Under the pieces are notes generated by a model. It made no database searches. It saw nothing but the letters and a program-made list of their open reading frames with translations, and was not told where the DNA came from. From assembly GCA_030280995.1 (NCBI GenBank), contig JASXTE010000015.1:24236501-24300500 (forward strand): 64,000 bases of DNA, written 5' to 3'. Made by a program: the position numbers and the translations under genes. The DNA is from Hemileia vastatrix. Lineage: Eukaryota > Basidiomycota > Pucciniomycetes > Pucciniales > Zaghouaniaceae. This document shows, one piece after another, positions 1-11,225 of this stretch; position 1 is the first letter of the stretch; each line of letters begins with the position of its first letter.

Positions 1-3000
1 TTAACCAAATATGGCATGAAAATTGATCCCTCAAACCAAGGCTTCACAATGGGGTTGAATGGGAAGAGAAAATTTTAAATTTCTTCACCCAAAAAATTAA
101 TAACCCCAGGATTGAACACATGTAATTCTGTGGTTCAATATAAAGGAAGATCTACAAAAGAAATGTCTGCCCTCTTTTCTGAAATTGACACAGCTTCTTT
201 TGGAGAACAACTTTCTGGCAAGGAAAAAGATTCCATCATTCAGTTGATAAAATCTTTTCTTATGGCCTTTGCTCATGGGTCACATGAATTAGGATTGGTC
301 AAAGAAGAGATGAAGCTTTCATTATCTTTCCCATTAACTGAAAACCCACCTAGTTCAAAGAAGAAGCCTTATCCTGCTTACCCCACACAGAGAAAAGATA
401 TTGAAGACAATATCTCTACACTTTTAAAAATGAATATTATTGAAAAGTTAGTTGAAACACCTAAAAATTGTGTTATCTCACCTGTCTTAATTTCTTATGA
501 GAAAGACAAATCCAGGTTATGTGGTGATTATAGAGAATTAAATACTTATATTGTAGATGATATCTATCCTTTACCCAGAATTAGCTCTATCCATGCTACC
601 TTACAAGGTGCTGAATATATCAGCTTTCTAGATTGTAATAAAGGATATCATTAGGTACCTGTTGAGAAACATTCACAGAATTTTCTAATGATTGCTACTC
701 ATATGGGTATTTATAAGTATATTAGCATGCCATTTGGCCCCGAAAAGGCCCCTTCAGTTTTTCAGAAAGTTATGAATAACACATTCCATCAGGAAATAAT
801 TGAAGGATGGTTGATGGTTTATATTTATGATATCATCATATTCTCCAATAAATTTGAGAACCACCTTAGCCACCTATTTAAAGTATTCCATAAAATTGAT
901 GAGACAACTATGACACTTCCTTTGAAAAAATGAAAATTTGGCTTTCATTCCTTGAAAGTGCTTGGTCATATTGTTTCAGGATTACGGATATTTGTTGACC
1001 AGAAAAAAGTGGCAGCCATACAACAGATAAAATCTCCTACAAAAGTTAGAGAGCTCCAAAGTTTTTTGAAAATGTGTGGATACTATAGATAATATATTAA
1101 AAATTATCTGGTCATAGAATTACCACTAATCCAATTGACTAGGAAGAATGTTGCTTTTCTCTGGAACAGTGAAAGACAAAGAGCCTTTGACACCATGAGA
1201 GAATGTGTGATTTAAGCTCCAATTCTTTCTTTGCCCGACTTTAATCAACCATTTTTTTATACATTGATGCCAGTTTTATTGGCATTGGTGCTGCTATCCA
1301 CCAAAAACAAGTTATGAATGACAAAGTATCAGAAGTAGTAATTTTTTATATTTTAAGAACCTTGAGAAATAGTGAATTGAAATATTGTGCCACTCAACTT
1401 GAGTGTTTGGCAGTTTTGTGGGCTCGGGAAAAATTACATTAGTATCTGGCTGACCAGAAATTTGAACTTTTCACTGACTTCAGTGCAGTGAAGTCCTTCT
1501 TAAACTTAAAAACACCTACCAGACACATGTTCAGATGGCAGTTGTCTTTTCAGGAATACAGAGGAAGAATGACAATAGTTCATAGGGCTGGTATTGTTCA
1601 CTCAAATTTTGATATGTTATCAAGATCACCTTGGAAAAATGATGACTCTCATCCTGCATATGATCCTGAAGATGAAATAGTTCACATTCAGGGGATATAT
1701 GTGGTTGATATGGAGGAAGAGTTATTACAACTTATTCTGGATTCATATGAAAAATAAACTGATTTGAAAAAGCTTTGTACTATATTAAATGATTCAAAGA
1801 ATGATTCAATAAAAGCATTAATTAAAACCCTTCCACTAAAGTATCAAAATACTTTAGAAAAAGGTAAATTTTCAATCAAGGAAGGCTATCTCTACTATAG
1901 AAGAAAGTTGAGTAATGTTATTGTTATTCCTCCTTCTATGAAAGAAGCCATCTTGAAAATTTTTCATGATGAAATATTGGCAGGACATTTAGATCTTGAA
2001 AAAAACATTGATTGAAATTAAGAAAACTTCTTGGTGGGCTAAATTGTCTGAAGACACCAAACTAAATGTTGAATCCTTTGATTCTTTCCAGAAATCAAAA
2101 AGACTAACTGGGAAAAGAACTTGATCAATGCAACATATTGAATCTCCTTATGCACAATGGAAAATTATAAAAATGGGATTTGTAACAGGACTACCCCTCA
2201 CTGGGAAAGACAGTTGTAAATCTTGCTGGGTTATTGTGGACAGATTTACAAAAAATTGTAAATTCATTCCTACTCACAAAGATGTTTCCACTAAGGAGTT
2301 AACTTTCTTTTAGTGGTCTCATATGTTTAATACTGCTGGTTTCCCAAAGGCCATAATCTCTGAAAGAGACCCTAAATTTACTTCTGAATTTTGGATGTCT
2401 CTTATGGATTTTTGTGGTTGTGATCTGAAGCTTTCTACTGCACATCACCCTCAGACTGATGGATTAGCTGAGAGAATGATTCAGAATTTAGAGGAAATGA
2501 TAAATTGGGAATATTGCCTTTTTTTCATGAGTATAAAGATAATGACAGGCTCACTCATGATTGGGTCACCCTACATCCTGGTCTTGAATTTGTTTATTAT
2601 AGCACTTTTCACTCTGTTACTCAAAGAAAGCCTTTTGAGCTCTGGCTTGGATATGTTTCAAATACTCCTGCCCCAACTCTCAATAATAAAATTCTTAAAT
2701 TGGATTTACATCCTGGTGTAAAATCTTTTCTTCAAATGCAACAAATTTGCAGAATTCATGCTCAAAAATTTATTGAAAAATCTTTTGAATATGAAAAGAA
2801 GAGGTGTGAAATATCCCATAAAGAATGCACCTTTAAGAAGGGTGATGAAGTACTGATTTCTAAAGTTCACTTCAATTTACAAGGTAATAACAAATTAAAA
2901 CACCCATTTGTTGGTCTATTTGTTGTCAGAAGAATGGTTTTTGATAATTCAATTGAAGTTATCCTGTACTCTCCATATGACAGGAAACATCCTGTTTTTC

Positions 3001-3263
3001 CAATATCTCTTTTGAAACCTTACACATCCAATAGTGATTTATTCCCCAAGAGGAGGGGAAGACCAAAGAAGACTCCTAAAGGAATCACTGAGACGGAAGA
3101 AATTGATAGTATTCTAAATGACAGAATTATCACTGTTAAAAAGGTTACTGAATACTTATGGAGATTCAAGGATAAATCTTCTGAATATAATTCTTGGATA
3201 CCTGGGAAAGAGATATCTAACCTTCCCTCTCTACTAAAGAAATATAAAAAGAAAAAATCATAG
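1..3263 (+). pseudogene. Ty3/gypsy (chromovirus-type) pol remnant, broken
   Basis: Fragments of one pol polyprotein follow in the usual order but in changing frames. Reverse transcriptase is at about 300-930 (CGDYRELN, MPFGPEKAPSVFQ). RNase H is at about 1250-1650 (FTDFSAVKSFLN). An integrase zinc-binding remnant is at about 1900-2110, and the integrase core at 2130-2500 (VDRFTKNCKFIP, ISERDPKF, HHPQTDGLAERM). The 2505-3263 part has a basic RRGRPKK AT-hook-like patch and a degenerate chromodomain at its end. The RT active site reads YIYD instead of Y-x-D-D, so the first catalytic Asp is lost. In-frame stops are at about 652, 1090, 1214, 1439 and 2311. Protease, gag and the 5' LTR lie before the window. 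Its 3' LTR follows directly. Family order and motifs are seen; inactivity is inferred from the many lesions. Confidence 0.9.
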
Positions 3264-3298
3264 CAATTTTTTATTGTCTTTTTTTTGGAGTGAGGGTG

Positions 3299-3880
3299 TG
3301 TCAGCCAGGCTACTAGACTTACCCAGTAAATAATTAATTATTTACTAGAGTAGAGCTATGCCTTTACCTCTCATTATATTAGTTATATTTACTTTATAAA
3401 TTACTTATAATATTTTAACTAATTAATAAGTAAAATTATGTAAATGTATAATTATAATGCTCATTTTTTATTCCTTGACAGAGTCCTCATGACAGCTGAA
3501 AGGTAGACTAATATATAGAAATACTAAATATTAAAATCAAATATTTTTATTTTACATTGACATATACAGAAAAACTAAGTAAATCAAATAATTTTAATTA
3601 AACTTGAAATATACAGATAAATACTGTATATAAGAACATTCTTTATAGAACAAACTTTAAAATAGGAAATTTCTATTTTGTGGGATTGGTCTCTCTGTGA
3701 TACTCTTGTATGTAGACTTGTGGTTCCATATTTTTACTCTTTTTTGCCTATATAAGGCCTCTCAATCTGGCTGTTTTTTTATTCCATTCTTACTTTACAT
3801 CAATTATTATATACACATAAATCCATTACTACTATTACCAATCTTAGTATTTACAATTGAGTATTTCTAGGACTGCAACG
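3299..3880 (+). repeat. 3' LTR of the upstream gypsy element (LTR family 1)
   Basis: It begins TGTCAGCCAGGCT right after a purine-rich stretch (3288-3298) that suits a polypurine tract. The same start occurs at 20294 and 25016, and a near-identical 400-bp stretch lies at 52314-52725. The right end is set only by similarity to the CTAGAC/CCGGCC ends of the two solo LTRs, so it is uncertain by about 15 bp. It is about half their length. Confidence 0.75.
3746..3760 (+). promoter_or_regulatory. Candidate LTR TATA box
   Basis: GCCTATATAAGGCCT lies about 445 bp into the LTR. Equivalent CCTATAAAAAG boxes occur in the two long solo LTRs of the same family, so the position is conserved. Confidence 0.5.
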
Positions 3881-3903
3881 TAATAATACACTAGAAAAAA
3901 AAC

Positions 3904-3929
3904 ATTGGCACCTTATAGCAGGTGCCAAT
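3904..3929. repeat. Perfect 10-bp hairpin
   Basis: ATTGGCACCT and AGGTGCCAAT are exact reverse complements around a 6-nt loop. It sits between the LTR and the start of Har-1 copy A. No function is evident. Confidence 0.6.
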
Positions 3930-4380
3930 CCCTACATTTTACTTAACTCAATTTCAGCTCAGCTATAATTCTTCTGGAAAGACTGCACACTGAACAATGA
4001 GCAGACTAACTTGTGCAAAATAATATAAAATTTACTCTTAAATCAAAACTGAAAAGGGGGTGTCAGTTCGGGAAAATCTGCACTTAAATTTGACCAATTC
4101 CGCACTTATCTAAGTGCGGATTTATGAAACACACTAGCCCCAACACTGGTGGATTTCAAAAATGAAATATATCACTTATTTCACTCAAATCTGCACTTTC
4201 TCAACCAAAAGTGCTGGTTTCACCATTCCACACATCTCAATGATTTTTCAGAATCATCTCATTTATATGCAGCACTCCACAGCATAGCACTTCTCATCCA
4301 CACACACAGAACTCCGCAGCATAACACTTCATATCTCTTAACATTGTGCATCATCTTCATTTTTCTACCATATAAGATTC

Positions 4381-5560
4381 ATGCCTTTCTCACTCTCAAA
4401 TCATGATAAGCTACATCAAGCAATGACTTTCATAGCTCTTGATCTGCTCTTGGACTCTGATTGCAAATCTGATTCTGACCTTGAAGAAAATTTTCTTTTT
4501 TTATCTAAAATGACCACAAAAGTTACCTTCTTCCTAGAAAGCCTCAAGTTCTTCATACCCCCAAGTATACTATCCAAATACTTCTAAACCTATCCATACC
4601 CAGTTTTAGACAGCTTTTCAGGACTTCTCAGGAATTTTTCCTTAAATTTCTTCATCTTATTGAGGATCACCCCATCTTTTACAATAATTCTCAAAAGCCA
4701 CAACATGATCCATAAATTCAATTGGCCATCACACCATGTTGTTTGGGTTCCAATGGTAATGGAGCTGCCTTGAAACCTTTTGAAAATGTCTTTGATTTAG
4801 GCTATGGTTCTGTTAACACTTATACAAACCATTGCATCACTGCTATCAACTCTTTGGAATCTCAACTTCTCTCGTGGCCAACAAAAGAAGAGCAACTTGA
4901 ATCATCTCAGGTTATGCAATCAGAGGGCTTTACAGGATGTATTGGTTTTTTTGATGGTACTACTATTCTTTTGAGTAAGAAACCTGCTCATGGTGGAAAC
5001 AATTTCTTTGACTGTAAAAAGAGGTAGCTTATTTTTAATTCTTTACATTCTTTTTCATACTAACACAAGAAACTATATCTTCTCTATAGATATTCAATTT
5101 CTGTTCAGCTTATTTGTGATGTCAACAAAAAATTTATATCTTTCTTTGCTGGCTATCCTGGATCATGTCATGATTCCTACGTCTTTCAAAGAATGCAAAT
5201 ATTAAAAGAGCCTGAAATTTTTTTGATGAAGATCAGTATCTTCTGGCTGATTCAGTTTATGTGAATGGAAAATATGTACTTCCTGAATTTTGTGGAGCAG
5301 CTTCAGAAGAAAGTCAAAATTCCAAGTTCAACAATCATTTGGCAAAGTCAAGAGTCCGGATTGAACATTCTATTGGAATCTTGAAAGGTCATTTTTCCAG
5401 TTTAAGGGAATTAAGAAGTCCTCTTAGAAATAGTTCCAAAATGAAGGCTGTCATTTACTGGATTCTGTGTTGCACCATACTTCATAACCTACTCTCTGAC
5501 ATCAAAGATCAATGGTTATAGTTGTATGAAGATTAAGAAGTTGAAACACCTCCAAATATA
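4381..5560 (+). pseudogene. Harbinger (DDE_Tnp_4-type) transposase, broken, copy A
   Basis: It aligns along its length with the intact transposase at 18272-19531, starting with the related MPFSLSNHDKLHQAMTF. The first catalytic region reads GFFDGTTILL at about 4945. The intron (about 5025-5090) is at the same site, and the Glu region RIEHSIGILKG is at about 5360-5400. Frameshifts near 4560 and 5195 and stops (for example 5519-5521) break it. It is convergent with the accessory gene remnant of the same copy. It cannot make a full protein. Confidence 0.85.
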
Positions 5561-5794
5561 TCCAACACTACAACTTATCAAACCACTAGCATAAGGGCGA
5601 AAATTCTTCCTATCACACTAGCACATTGGGAGTATTATCTATGATTTATTCTTAAACTTTTTCTTCTCTTTATTCTTTGTAATCACATTATAATTTCTAA
5701 AAATCATTTTCTAAATATAATTTTCTAATGATTTACATGCTTTTTGGCAATAATAATACACTTGTTCCATGTTTTTAGTATTATCATCTAAAAT

Positions 5795-6910
5795 TTATGA
5801 AAGAAAGTTATCATGTGAAAATTCCAAATTTTCTTTTTCGTTCATAGAAATATAGTCTGACATATCTATATTTGGAATTAAAATTATTAAAGTTTTAACA
5901 GAATTGGCTAATTTTTTACTTATCTGGATGGATGACCCAAGCCTTAAAAAATTTCCAAACTCTTTGACAGGTGTCATTTGATAGTATAGCATATTAGCTG
6001 ACCATATAAAAACCCAGATTCCATCACACTTTTTGAACTCAACCATGTATTTCAATTCAGTAAAAACAAAATGACCTCCATTCTACCTTGGCCTATTTCT
6101 GTCCCATGATCATTCATCAAAAATTCTATCTAAAGTTGTTGGAAACCAGAAACCTAAACTAAGTTCACTTTTGTCCAAATCCTTATGGGGAGAATTTGAA
6201 AACACATCTGAAGTCCATGTTAGATTTTCCCCAAAAGCCTCCACCCCATCATAACAAGGAATGTCTATTTCAGCTCCAAGCTTCAAAGATTCCTCATAGT
6301 ACTTCTTTGCTGATAGTTTAAATAGATAAGAATAAAATGAAAATACAAATCCAAGTAACTCCCTCACTTCCCCATCATCTATTTTCAAATTTCAGCATAG
6401 ACCTGAAGCATAATTCAGCTTTTTGAATTTAGAAATTATAAATTTTTAAGTTACTTATATCAAATACATTTTGACTCCCTAACTGTTCTCCAGCAGCAAA
6501 CATATTCTACTCTCCCCCTGCTTCCAGATGAGCACCATTGGTCTTGATCCGGTTTCTTAATAATTTCATGTACCTGCAGCATTTCTTAGCATCCTCCAGT
6601 TTACCAAGTTCAGCCAATTCCTTTAGTTCGAATGACTTCACTATAACAGGATGAATATTTTGATTTTTAGGTTGAATAACTGAATGCCTTTCTGAGACAT
6701 GTGCAGTTTGGTAGGTGCCTGTGTTATGTGATCCAGGACATGATGAGGGTATCCGCTCATTTGTTTCAAATACCTCCAGAAGTGGATACTCCTTATACCA
6801 AACCTTTTAAAAGTCAGAACCAACATCATCCTTCCAACTTTCACCAGCCATTTGTATTTGAGAAGCTTTTTTTGGTCAACCATTGTGACTTCATCCACCC
6901 ATTTAGATAA
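5795..6910 (-). pseudogene. Unrecognised degenerate coding fragments inside Har-1 copy A
   Basis: Three open segments (6898-6641, 6388-6110, 6055-5795) read on minus with protein-like composition, such as DGVEAFGENLTWTSD and EFKKCDGIWVFIWSA. They are broken by stops and frame changes. The order suggests one older gene, perhaps from another element inserted between the Har-1 genes. I do not recognise the family and saw no catalytic motif. Confidence 0.35.
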
Positions 6911-6944
6911 TCTAGTTATGAAATTAAAAAAAATTCAATTACAT

Positions 6945-7255
6945 AGAAAAGAAAAGAAAACCCCTTCCAAAAAAAGTAGAAAATTTTTATGATGGCATAA
7001 GGTCTACAACTAATTAAACTAACCTACTCAGTATCTCAACAAAATTTTGTATTTAAAATCAATACAAATATTTCCTGGTTGTGTTTAATATAATTCTGAA
7101 ATAAATAAATAAAATTAAATAAAAGAAAATGAAAAAAGAAAATGAAATAAAAGAAAAGAAAAAAACCAAAAAAAATTCAGCAACTTTTTATGATAGCATA
7201 AGGTCTACAACTAATTAAACCAACATGCAGAGTATCTTAAGAAAATTTTGAAAAG
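6945..7255. repeat. Direct duplication, about 100 bp, period near 190 bp
   Basis: The stretch with GGCATAAGGTCTACAACTAA (about 6990) recurs with few changes at about 7195. Both copies are preceded by A/G-rich sequence and followed by a related AT-rich tail ending in AAAATTTTG. Confidence 0.7.
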
Positions 7256-7414
7256 AAATTCAAAACAATTTAGTCCTAGTTGGGATTTAGGAAATATTCT
7301 TCAGAGTGCCTAGAAAAGGCCCACCTTTTATGCCTTCAGATTTTGTTAAAGCCCCATTTTTAATATTTTTTTGTTGCCCTAGCAGTTTTTTTTCATCAAT
7401 TTTTTTTTTAATTT

Positions 7415-7635
7415 TTTGTCCCAGCAGACTCACTTCTGCTGGGGCTTCATTTTTTTTTTAGAATTTTTATTATTTGTTTTTTTGGCCCCAGCAGACTTGC
7501 TTCTTCTGGGGCAACTTTTTATTTTTGGAAAAAAAAATTTTTAGCCCCATTTAAGCTTGCCCCAGCAGAGAAAAGTCTGCTGGGGCAAAAAAATTACATG
7601 GTTGCACCAGAAGTCTTGCTTCTTCTGGGGAAATC
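7415..7635. repeat. Cluster of CAGCAGA/TCTGCTG hairpins
   Basis: Three self-complementary blocks built on GCCCCAGCAGA...TCTGCTGGGGC lie near 7419-7444, 7482-7511 and 7559-7586, with a decayed fourth at 7604-7631. The third has an 11-bp perfect stem. T-rich or A-rich spacers separate them. They stand out by GC content in an AT-rich region. Confidence 0.7.
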
Positions 7636-8151
7636 ACTTGGCACAAGTTGCTTGCATTTGCAAGCAACTTGAAAAAAAAATCTTGCTTGAAAACTTTATG
7701 TCACAAAGAAAAAAATGATTCTGTCTGCTCTCTCTTGACATGACTTTATTTTTATTCATTAGGTTTTATCTAGGCCTGGTAGTGGTATGGCTCCAGTAGA
7801 AGGAGAGAAAGTTGCTAGTTATGGGCCAGATACCAACCTCAAGATACTTCAAGAGCCACAGTGTTCAAGAATGTAGTTTTTTTGGTATTTTTTTTAATTT
7901 AAATTCTTTTTTCTTTTTCTTGCTTTTTTTTAATTATTTTTATGATTTAAATTTGATTGAAGTCACATGCTGAAGAGATGCAGTGTCTTTTCTGTTGCAT
8001 GAATTTATTTCCATTTCTCTGGTTCAAAATGTCAGATGGACTACAGGAAAGTAAAATTGTGGTGAAACTAAGTAAAAGAAATGTAATACTAGCATCACAC
8101 TGCATCATTTTCAATTATTTCACCAAAATCTTGTTCAATAATCAAGAATAG

Positions 8152-8640
8152 TCAGATAAAACTTGAGTTAGCATCTTGTATGGTCAATTAAAAAGGCGAA
8201 AAAAGATTGTAGTGTTAAGAAACAACAGGTCACATGCTGAAAAGACACATTGTCTTTTCTGCTCACTTGAAAGTTTTCCATTGCATCAGTAAATTTGAAA
8301 GAAATTAAAGAGGAGAATAGAAAGATAAACTTTCAGTTAGCATCTTGTATGGTCAATAAAAAAGGAGAGAAAAATATTGTAGTGTTGAGAAAAAACAGGT
8401 CATGTGCTGAAAAGACGCAGCATCTTTTCTTCTCACTTGAAATTTTTCCATTGCATCAGTAAATTTAAAAGAAATTAAAGAGGTAGAATAGACAGATAAA
8501 ACTTGAGTTAGAATCTTGTATGGTAAATAAAAAAGAATAAAAAAAGAATGTAGTGTTGAGAAAAGACAGGTCACGTGCTGAAAAGACGCAGCACCTTTTC
8601 TGCTCACTTGAAAGTTTTGCATTGCACCAGTAAATTTGAA
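8152..8640. repeat. Tandem repeat, three units of about 170 bp
   Basis: Units begin near 8152, 8322 and 8493. Each carries TAGCATCTTGTATGGTCAA-like sequence, then a GCTGAAAAGAC...CTTTTCTGCTC near-palindrome and a GTAAATTTGAAAGAAATTAA-type end. Long open frames through the repeat are a result of the periodicity, not genes. Confidence 0.8.
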
Positions 8641-8836
8641 AGAAATTAATGAGTTCTAGCTGAAAACTTGAGCTTCAGAAATTGAAATAAAGTCACATTA
8701 TGGAAAAGAAACTGTGTCTTTTCAGCATGTGACTCAATCACAATTCAGGCATAAAAATAATCAAAAATTGTATGAAAAAAATTTGTAAAAAACTATAAAT
8801 GTGAAAAAATGTCACATTACCTGAAATAACAATTAA

Positions 8837-10260
8837 TCAATTAAAAAAGTCAATTAATTTTTTAATGTCCTCATAATTTTGGCCATTTTCTATACATTCC
8901 ATAATAAATTCTTTTTTTTTAATTTTTTTGCTTTTCCAATTTACGATTTTCCATTTCTCTTTGAAATTTACGGTCTTTTGATTTCTCTGTGCAAAGATGA
9001 ACTTTTTCCATCTCCTCTGCCTCAAATCTGGCCTTTTAAAAATTAGATTGAAGCAAAAAAAAATTTCCTCCAAATCTAAAGCCCTTTGATCTTTCATTAG
9101 CATATGATCAAACTTCATCTTCTCAAAGTCAAGGGTATTTTTTACAATACAGGATTTCTCTACATGAGATAAATGAAAAAATAAGTTATTGAATAGGATA
9201 TATAGTGACTTATTCTTACTTATATTTTTTTTCTCAAAATAATCATCAAGGGAAGCCAAAGAGCTGGATGAAGTATTACCACATTTTAAAGATGGTTCAA
9301 GTTCATTGATGTTAAGGCTTGATGCTTTAGTTTTGAATTTGAGCTAGAGGGTTCAGGAAGCTCATCTAAAGCAGCTTCCAAAGCATGATTGTCATTTGTG
9401 GGATTGGTAATCTTTTTTGGAATTTGAGTTTTAGTAGGAGGAGGAGGAGGCTAGAAAAGAAAGAAAGAAAGAAGGAGAAATTCAGAGAAGAACTTAAGAA
9501 AAAAGAAAAAGTAAACACACATCAAATAATTGTGGCTCTGAGGACTCAGATCTGCTCCAAACTAATTGTTCTGCTTGATAGTCAGGATCATCTTTGGCTG
9601 AACTATGGTGAGAGGCTTCAGGGGATTAATATCCTTCAAGTAAAGGTGATTCAGGAGGATTATAGGAAGGTTTTAATCCAGAGGGTATATCCTTAGTAGT
9701 ATTGTGTAGAAACAAAGGTTTGACATCAACTCAGGAACCAAAAAGAATATCCATTTCCTCATAGTAATGACAAATGACATTGAGCTTTTTGGAAACAGTA
9801 GTAATTCCAATCTCTAAATCCTCATCATCAACACCAAAGCCAGTGGAAGTGGAAGTAAAATGAGGCTTTTTATAGTTTTATTAATAACTTATGAACTTCT
9901 CCTTCATTTGCTTAGGAGTGATGTCAATCCTTCCTTTTGTTTTTTTCTTTACTTCATTTACCATCAACAAGAAGCCATTTACCTTTGATAAAAGTGGACT
10001 TCCAATGCAGGTAGACTTCTCACATCCAAAACAGGAATCATAATTTGATTTTATTTTTAGGAAGTTGGTGATGAAAAGATAATCTTCCTTTTTTTAGCTG
10101 TCCAGACTTTGGTTTCTCAGGTGAGGGGCTAGCATTACAAGGAGACTTTCGTGATGAATAATTTTTTGAGATGCCTATTGAGTGTTGTATTTTCAGGGAG
10201 GAATTATAAAACTGGTATGTCACAAGAAAAGATATTAAGAAAGAGGTTGAAAAAAAACAA
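8837..10260 (-). pseudogene. Harbinger accessory (Myb/SANT-like) gene remnant, copy A
   Basis: On the minus strand, fragments match the plus-strand accessory genes at 16857 and 41813. The order is a Lys/Ser-rich start near 10200, then SKVNGFLLMVNEVKKKT-like sequence (about 9980), an HFTSTSTGFGVDDEDLEIG-like block (about 9850), and a Glu/Lys-rich coiled-coil-like tail (9259-8837). Many stops and shifted frames are present. In PIF/Harbinger elements such a protein binds element ends and brings the transposase to DNA; assignment here rests on gene partnership and layout. Confidence 0.6.
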
Positions 10261-10679
10261 GGGAAAAAACATGCCTAGTTAAAATGTCGCAATAAAATGT
10301 TTCAAATCTCAGTGAGGATGGAGGAGGGGATGGAGATCAGTGTGTCACATGTGTTGTGAAAAAAAATCATGAAAAAAGTTCTGATTTGAGGTCAGAACTG
10401 ACACCCATTTGTGAAATAAGTGAATTATTTGCAAAATTTAAGTGCTGATTTGGGTTGAAATCCGCTCTTATGTTAAGTGTGGATTTGCCAGACCTGACAC
10501 CCCCTTATATAGGGATAGGCACCTTCTAGAAGATTCTACTTGATTTTTTGTGGTGGTAATAATAAACTATTTACCTTTTTATTGAGTAATAAAATACAAA
10601 GATATAAATATGTACCAAAATCTTGAAATTTTGAGTTTCATTCACCCTCTTTGCCATTGAACCACTGGAAATACCTTCT

Positions 10680-11215
10680 GGACAAAAAGTGCCCCTTGAA
10701 AATCACACTATGTCATTTTGGCTCAAATAATAATGGAGCTGCTTTGAAACATTTTGAAAATGTCTTTGATTTAGAGTATGGCTCTGTTAAAAACTTATAC
10801 AAGACAAAACATCATTGCTATCAACTCCTTGAAAAATAAACTTCTCACCTAGATAACTAAAGAAGAGTGACTTGAATAATCTCAGGTTATGCAAGCAGAG
10901 GGCTTCCCAGGATGTATTGGTTTTGTTGATGGCACTACTATTCCTTTGAGTCAGAAACATATTCAAGGTGGAAACAATTACTTTGACCATAATAAGAGAT
11001 AGATTATTTTTAATTCCTTTCATTTATTTTTAAGCTAACACAAACAACTATATCTTCTCTATAGATATTCAATTTCTGTTCAGCTTATATGTGAAATCAA
11101 CAAAAAAAATATATCTTTCTTTACTGGCTATCTTGCATCATGTCATGATTCCTACATCTTCCAAAGAATGAGAATTTCAAAAAGAGCCTAAAAATTTCTT
11201 TGATGAAGATCAGTA
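10680..11215 (+). pseudogene. Harbinger transposase fragment, copy B
   Basis: It matches the middle of the intact Har-1 transposase: an LCHFGSNNNGAALKHFENVF-like block, then GFPGCIGFVDGTTIPLSQK with the first catalytic Asp at about 10930. The conserved intron position is near 11000-11066, followed by a short piece of the second exon up to the HDSYIFQ region. The N-terminus and the catalytic Glu region are missing. Confidence 0.8.
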
Positions 11216-11225
11216 TCATCTAGCA

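Larger units (their letters stand above)
4056..10504. mobile_element. PIF/Harbinger element, Har-1 copy A (decayed, expanded)
   Basis: The left end GGGGGTGTCAGTTC and the right end (reading ...CCAGACCTGACACCCCC) match the termini of the intact copy at 16487-19838. Gene order is the same but flipped: transposase on plus (4381-5560), accessory Myb-like gene on minus (8837-10260). At 6.45 kb it is almost twice the intact copy. The extra sequence (about 5.6-8.8 kb) holds unrecognised ORF remnants, hairpins and tandem repeats. The flanks (GAAAA and TTATA) do not match, so it could be a composite of two copies or have a decayed target duplication. Confidence 0.65.

Noticed and set aside
8353..8622. 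89-residue minus-strand frame with repeated FQVRRKDAASFQH-like blocks
   Set aside because: The protein repeat follows the 170-bp DNA tandem repeat; no evidence of selection on the protein.
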